The position numbers and the translations under genes were made by a program. Positions 6,826 through 8,772 of a stretch of 8,772 bases of DNA are shown in pieces. Where the stretch lies: positions 1 through 8,772 of the forward strand of contig JAFCZI010000078.1 of assembly GCA_019314425.1 (NCBI GenBank), in the 5' to 3' direction. Position 1 is the first letter of the stretch. Each line of letters starts with the position of its first letter. This stretch comes from Deltaproteobacteria bacterium. Lineage in GTDB: Bacteria > Desulfobacterota > DSM-4660 > Desulfatiglandales > Desulfatiglandaceae. Below the pieces are notes generated by a model. That model was given only the letters and a program-made list of their open reading frames with translations, did not search any database and was not told the origin of the DNA.

Positions 6826-7599
6826 TCAGCGCTCAGCCTCCTGAATAAAATCCAGCACACTTTTGTTAAAGACCCCAGGGGTTTCAATCATAACCATGTG
6901 ACCGGCTGAAGGGATAATATCACACCGGCTTCCCGCAATGGCCATTTTCAGTTTTTCAGAAAGCGAGGGCGGTGTCAACTGGTCTTTTTCCCCACACAGA
7001 ATAAGCGCGGGGAGGGTGATTTGTGCGATCCGATCCCGCATATCAAACTGGTTGCAAGCCATGAAATCCCCATGAACGATCGCTGATCCAGCCTCCCTCA
7101 TGAGAACGGCACCCTCTGTAACAAGCCTCGGGTCCACTTCCGGTGCGTAGGCGTAAGCCATAATGGTATCAAGGGTCTTTTCAAAATTATTCAGCAGACC
7201 CTCCAGAAAATCTGGCGCCACACCCAGGCGGGGGCCGGTGGATGCCAGGATGATCCCCTTCATCAAAGCGGGGCGCTTAAATGCCGCCTCTTGAACAATC
7301 GCGCCCCCCATGGAATGACCCATCAGGAAGGGGGGCGCGGGGAATGCTTCGAGGGTTTCCATGAGCCAATGCGCATATCCATCAATGGTGTTTTGGGCCT
7401 TTCCGGCGGTTTTTCCGTGACCCGGCAAATCGATGGCCAGGGTGTTAAGGGATACTTTCAGTGGATGGATCTGATTGCGCCAGACCTGAGCACTCCCCCC
7501 GGCGCCGTGGATCATGAGAAGCGTCGGGCGGTTTGTTTTAAAATCCTTGAATCCGGCCTCAAATCCGATGCCGGCTTTTTTCAGCGTTTGAAGAATCAT
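6826..7599 (-). CDS. Alpha/beta hydrolase
   Basis: A 257-residue serine hydrolase of the alpha/beta fold. HGAGGS at 31-36 is the oxyanion-hole motif after the first core strand, DLPGHG at 57-62 is typical, and GHSMGG at 94-99 places the nucleophile at Ser96. Asp206 (CGEKDQLTP) and His234 (AGHMV) complete the catalytic triad. A cap-like insertion lies at about 125-190. There is no signal peptide, so it is probably cytosolic. Substrate cannot be told from sequence; an acyl ester or thioester would fit the fabH neighbour, but esterase, lipase and thioesterase members look alike. The ATG at 7599 follows GGGAGGGG at 7612-7619 with a rather long 12-base spacer. A GTG at 7665 and a TTG at 7644 are in frame and would overlap fabH; I prefer 7599 because family homology begins there. 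Confidence 0.88.
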   Translation of the reverse strand: MILQTLKKAGIGFEAGFKDFKTNRPTLLMIHGAGGSAQVWRNQIHPLKVSLNTLAIDLPGHGKTAGKAQNTIDGYAHWLMETLEAFPAPPFLMGHSMGGAIVQEAAFKRPALMKGIILASTGPRLGVAPDFLEGLLNNFEKTLDTIMAYAYAPEVDPRLVTEGAVLMREAGSAIVHGDFMACNQFDMRDRIAQITLPALILCGEKDQLTPPSLSEKLKMAIAGSRCDIIPSAGHMVMIETPGVFNKSVLDFIQEAER

Positions 7600-7637
7600 T
7601 TGATTAGGTGTCCCCTCCCTGACAAGGAATCTACGTT

Positions 7638-8627
7638 TTACCAACGAACGAGGGCACTGCCCCACGTGAGACCGCCGCCGAACACCGGAAGGCAGACCAG
7701 ATGACCCTTCTGAATGCTGCCGTCCCGAACCGCTTCATCAAAAGCGATGGCGCAGGAGGCCGAGGAAATATTGCCGTACTTGTTGAGGGTCACATAAAAT
7801 TTTTCCATTGAAAGATTCAGTGTCTTGGCCATGGATTGAAACATGCGTAAATTGGCCTGGTGGGGTATAAACCAGTCAATATCCTGAACGTCCACATTGT
7901 TATGCCCAGCCCCTTCCTTGATGGAATCAACGAAATGCCTCACCGCCACCCTGAAACTGGCGTTGGCTTCAATCAACTGAAGAACATGGCGCTTTTCATC
8001 CACGCTCTCATGGGAGATGGGTGTGGTTTTGGAGCCTCCCCCGGGCATCAAAAGATCCTGGCCGCTGTGGCCGTCTGTGTGCAGGTGGGTGGACAGAATT
8101 TCAGGACCCGCGTCTCCCATCTGCAACACGGCAGCCCCCGCCCCGTCCCCCCACAGGATACAGGAATTCCGGTCCGTCCAGTCCAGGGTGCGGGTCATCA
8201 CTTCGGACGCCACCACCAGGACCGTTCGGGCAGCACCCGTCTTCAGGTATTGCTCCGCCACATTGAGGGCAAAAATAAAACCGGAACACGCCGCCGTAAT
8301 ATCAAAGGTTACGGCCTGAGGGGCATCCAGCTTAGCTTGAAGCCAGTTGGCGGCAGAAGGACAGCAGGTATCCGGGGTAATGGTGGCCACAATCATGAGG
8401 TCAACCTCCCCGGCTGTCATACCGGCCATATCAAAGGCTTTAAGCGCTGCTTCACAGGCAAGATCAGCGGTTGTCACATCCGGATCGGCGATTCTTCTCT
8501 CACTGACGCCGGTTCTCTTGACAATCCACTCATCGGAGGTTTCCAGCCCCATTTTCTGAAGATCAAAGTTGGACAGAATCTTTGGCGGGACATAAGAGCC
8601 CGTACCCAGAATTCTTACGGATGGCAT
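7638..8627 (-). CDS. fabH: Beta-ketoacyl-ACP synthase III (FabH)
   Basis: FabH joins an acyl-CoA, usually acetyl-CoA, to malonyl-ACP and so starts type II fatty acid synthesis in the cytosol. The 329-residue protein has the usual length for the family. The catalytic triad is Cys114 in DITAACSGFIFA, His256 in PHQANLRM and Asn286 in NKYGNISSAS. DEWIVKRTGVSERR at 32-45, WGDGAGAAVL at 159-168 and the FGGGLTWGSALVRW C-terminus are standard FabH features. The ATG has GGAGA ten bases upstream. It is not next to plsX, fabD, fabG or acpP within the window, although its upstream side is cut off soon; it leads a hydrolase - pqiA - pqiA - pqiB - transferase run. It could be the housekeeping enzyme or a second copy for a special lipid; sequence alone does not decide. 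Confidence 0.95.
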   Translation of the reverse strand: MPSVRILGTGSYVPPKILSNFDLQKMGLETSDEWIVKRTGVSERRIADPDVTTADLACEAALKAFDMAGMTAGEVDLMIVATITPDTCCPSAANWLQAKLDAPQAVTFDITAACSGFIFALNVAEQYLKTGAARTVLVVASEVMTRTLDWTDRNSCILWGDGAGAAVLQMGDAGPEILSTHLHTDGHSGQDLLMPGGGSKTTPISHESVDEKRHVLQLIEANASFRVAVRHFVDSIKEGAGHNNVDVQDIDWFIPHQANLRMFQSMAKTLNLSMEKFYVTLNKYGNISSASCAIAFDEAVRDGSIQKGHLVCLPVFGGGLTWGSALVRW

Positions 8628-8772
8628 ATTTGCGGTTTCTCCACACGAATGTCCGATTGGGGCTTGGTCCTAACTTCGCCCACAATCTACTTCGCAACTG
8701 AATTGATACCTTTCTGATCCAGCCCTGTAAGGGCGTTACATGAATTATCTTGTCTGTACTTATTCGTATATT
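8628..8772. other. Non-coding stretch upstream of fabH, with a small palindrome
   Basis: I find no gene here. GCCCT and AGGGC at 8722-8734 form a 5-bp stem with a 3-base loop, with no T run on either side that would make it a clear terminator. The promoter of the fabH operon should lie here or beyond the window edge, but I see no convincing -35/-10 pair. Confidence 0.4.

Noticed and set aside
7860..8717. Long open frame on the plus strand opposite fabH (285 codons)
   Set aside because: It lies wholly over a clear fabH on the other strand, shows no family motif and is best explained by codon bias of the real gene.
8705..8740. Promoter for fabH formed by CTTACA and TATCAA with a 17-base spacer
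   Set aside because: Both boxes match only four of six consensus bases and the -35 lies in the palindrome; too weak to call.

Overview
All recognisable genes in this window lie on the minus strand and read from high to low coordinates. Coding is dense, with short overlaps between neighbours. The gene content (rnc, an Elp3-like radical SAM gene and era in a row; a DUF2064/glycosyltransferase fusion of the arsenosugar-associated type; a split PqiA followed by PqiB) and the GPPN form of the Era P-loop suggest a Gram-negative bacterium, most likely a Desulfobacterota (delta-proteobacterial) lineage. That assignment is inference from gene order and protein style, not from a marker gene. The MCE/PqiA system implies two membranes.

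Layout from right to left, in the direction of transcription. Positions 8628-8772 hold no gene, only an untranslated stretch with a small palindrome. Next comes an apparent operon: fabH (beta-ketoacyl-ACP synthase III), an alpha/beta hydrolase, two half-size PqiA membrane proteins, a PqiB-type MCE protein with four MCE-like repeats, and a two-domain transferase (TIGR04282-like plus TIGR04283-like). Gaps or overlaps within it are +38, +7, -8, -4 and +14 bases, which points to one co-translated unit. The theme appears to be envelope lipid synthesis, modification and inter-membrane transport, but the substrate cannot be read from sequence. A pqiC-like lipoprotein gene, present in E. coli pqiABC, is not in the window.

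A gap of about 180 bases (2305-2484) holds a good sigma-70-like promoter, a GC-rich stem-loop region and a short tandem motif that resembles a dispersed repeat. It serves as the promoter and leader of a second operon: rnc (RNase III), a radical SAM protein with a TTG start, and era, which runs off the left edge of the window after its GTPase domain. rnc and era are classical partners in rRNA processing and ribosome assembly. The radical SAM protein between them is translationally coupled to both by 4-base overlaps, so an RNA- or translation-related role is plausible.

No tRNA, rRNA, CRISPR array, transposase or phage gene was seen. Nothing here is clearly a wholly undescribed system. The most interesting points are the lipid/MCE operon with an unusual four-repeat PqiB, the fused transferase sitting in it, and the structured leader in front of rnc.
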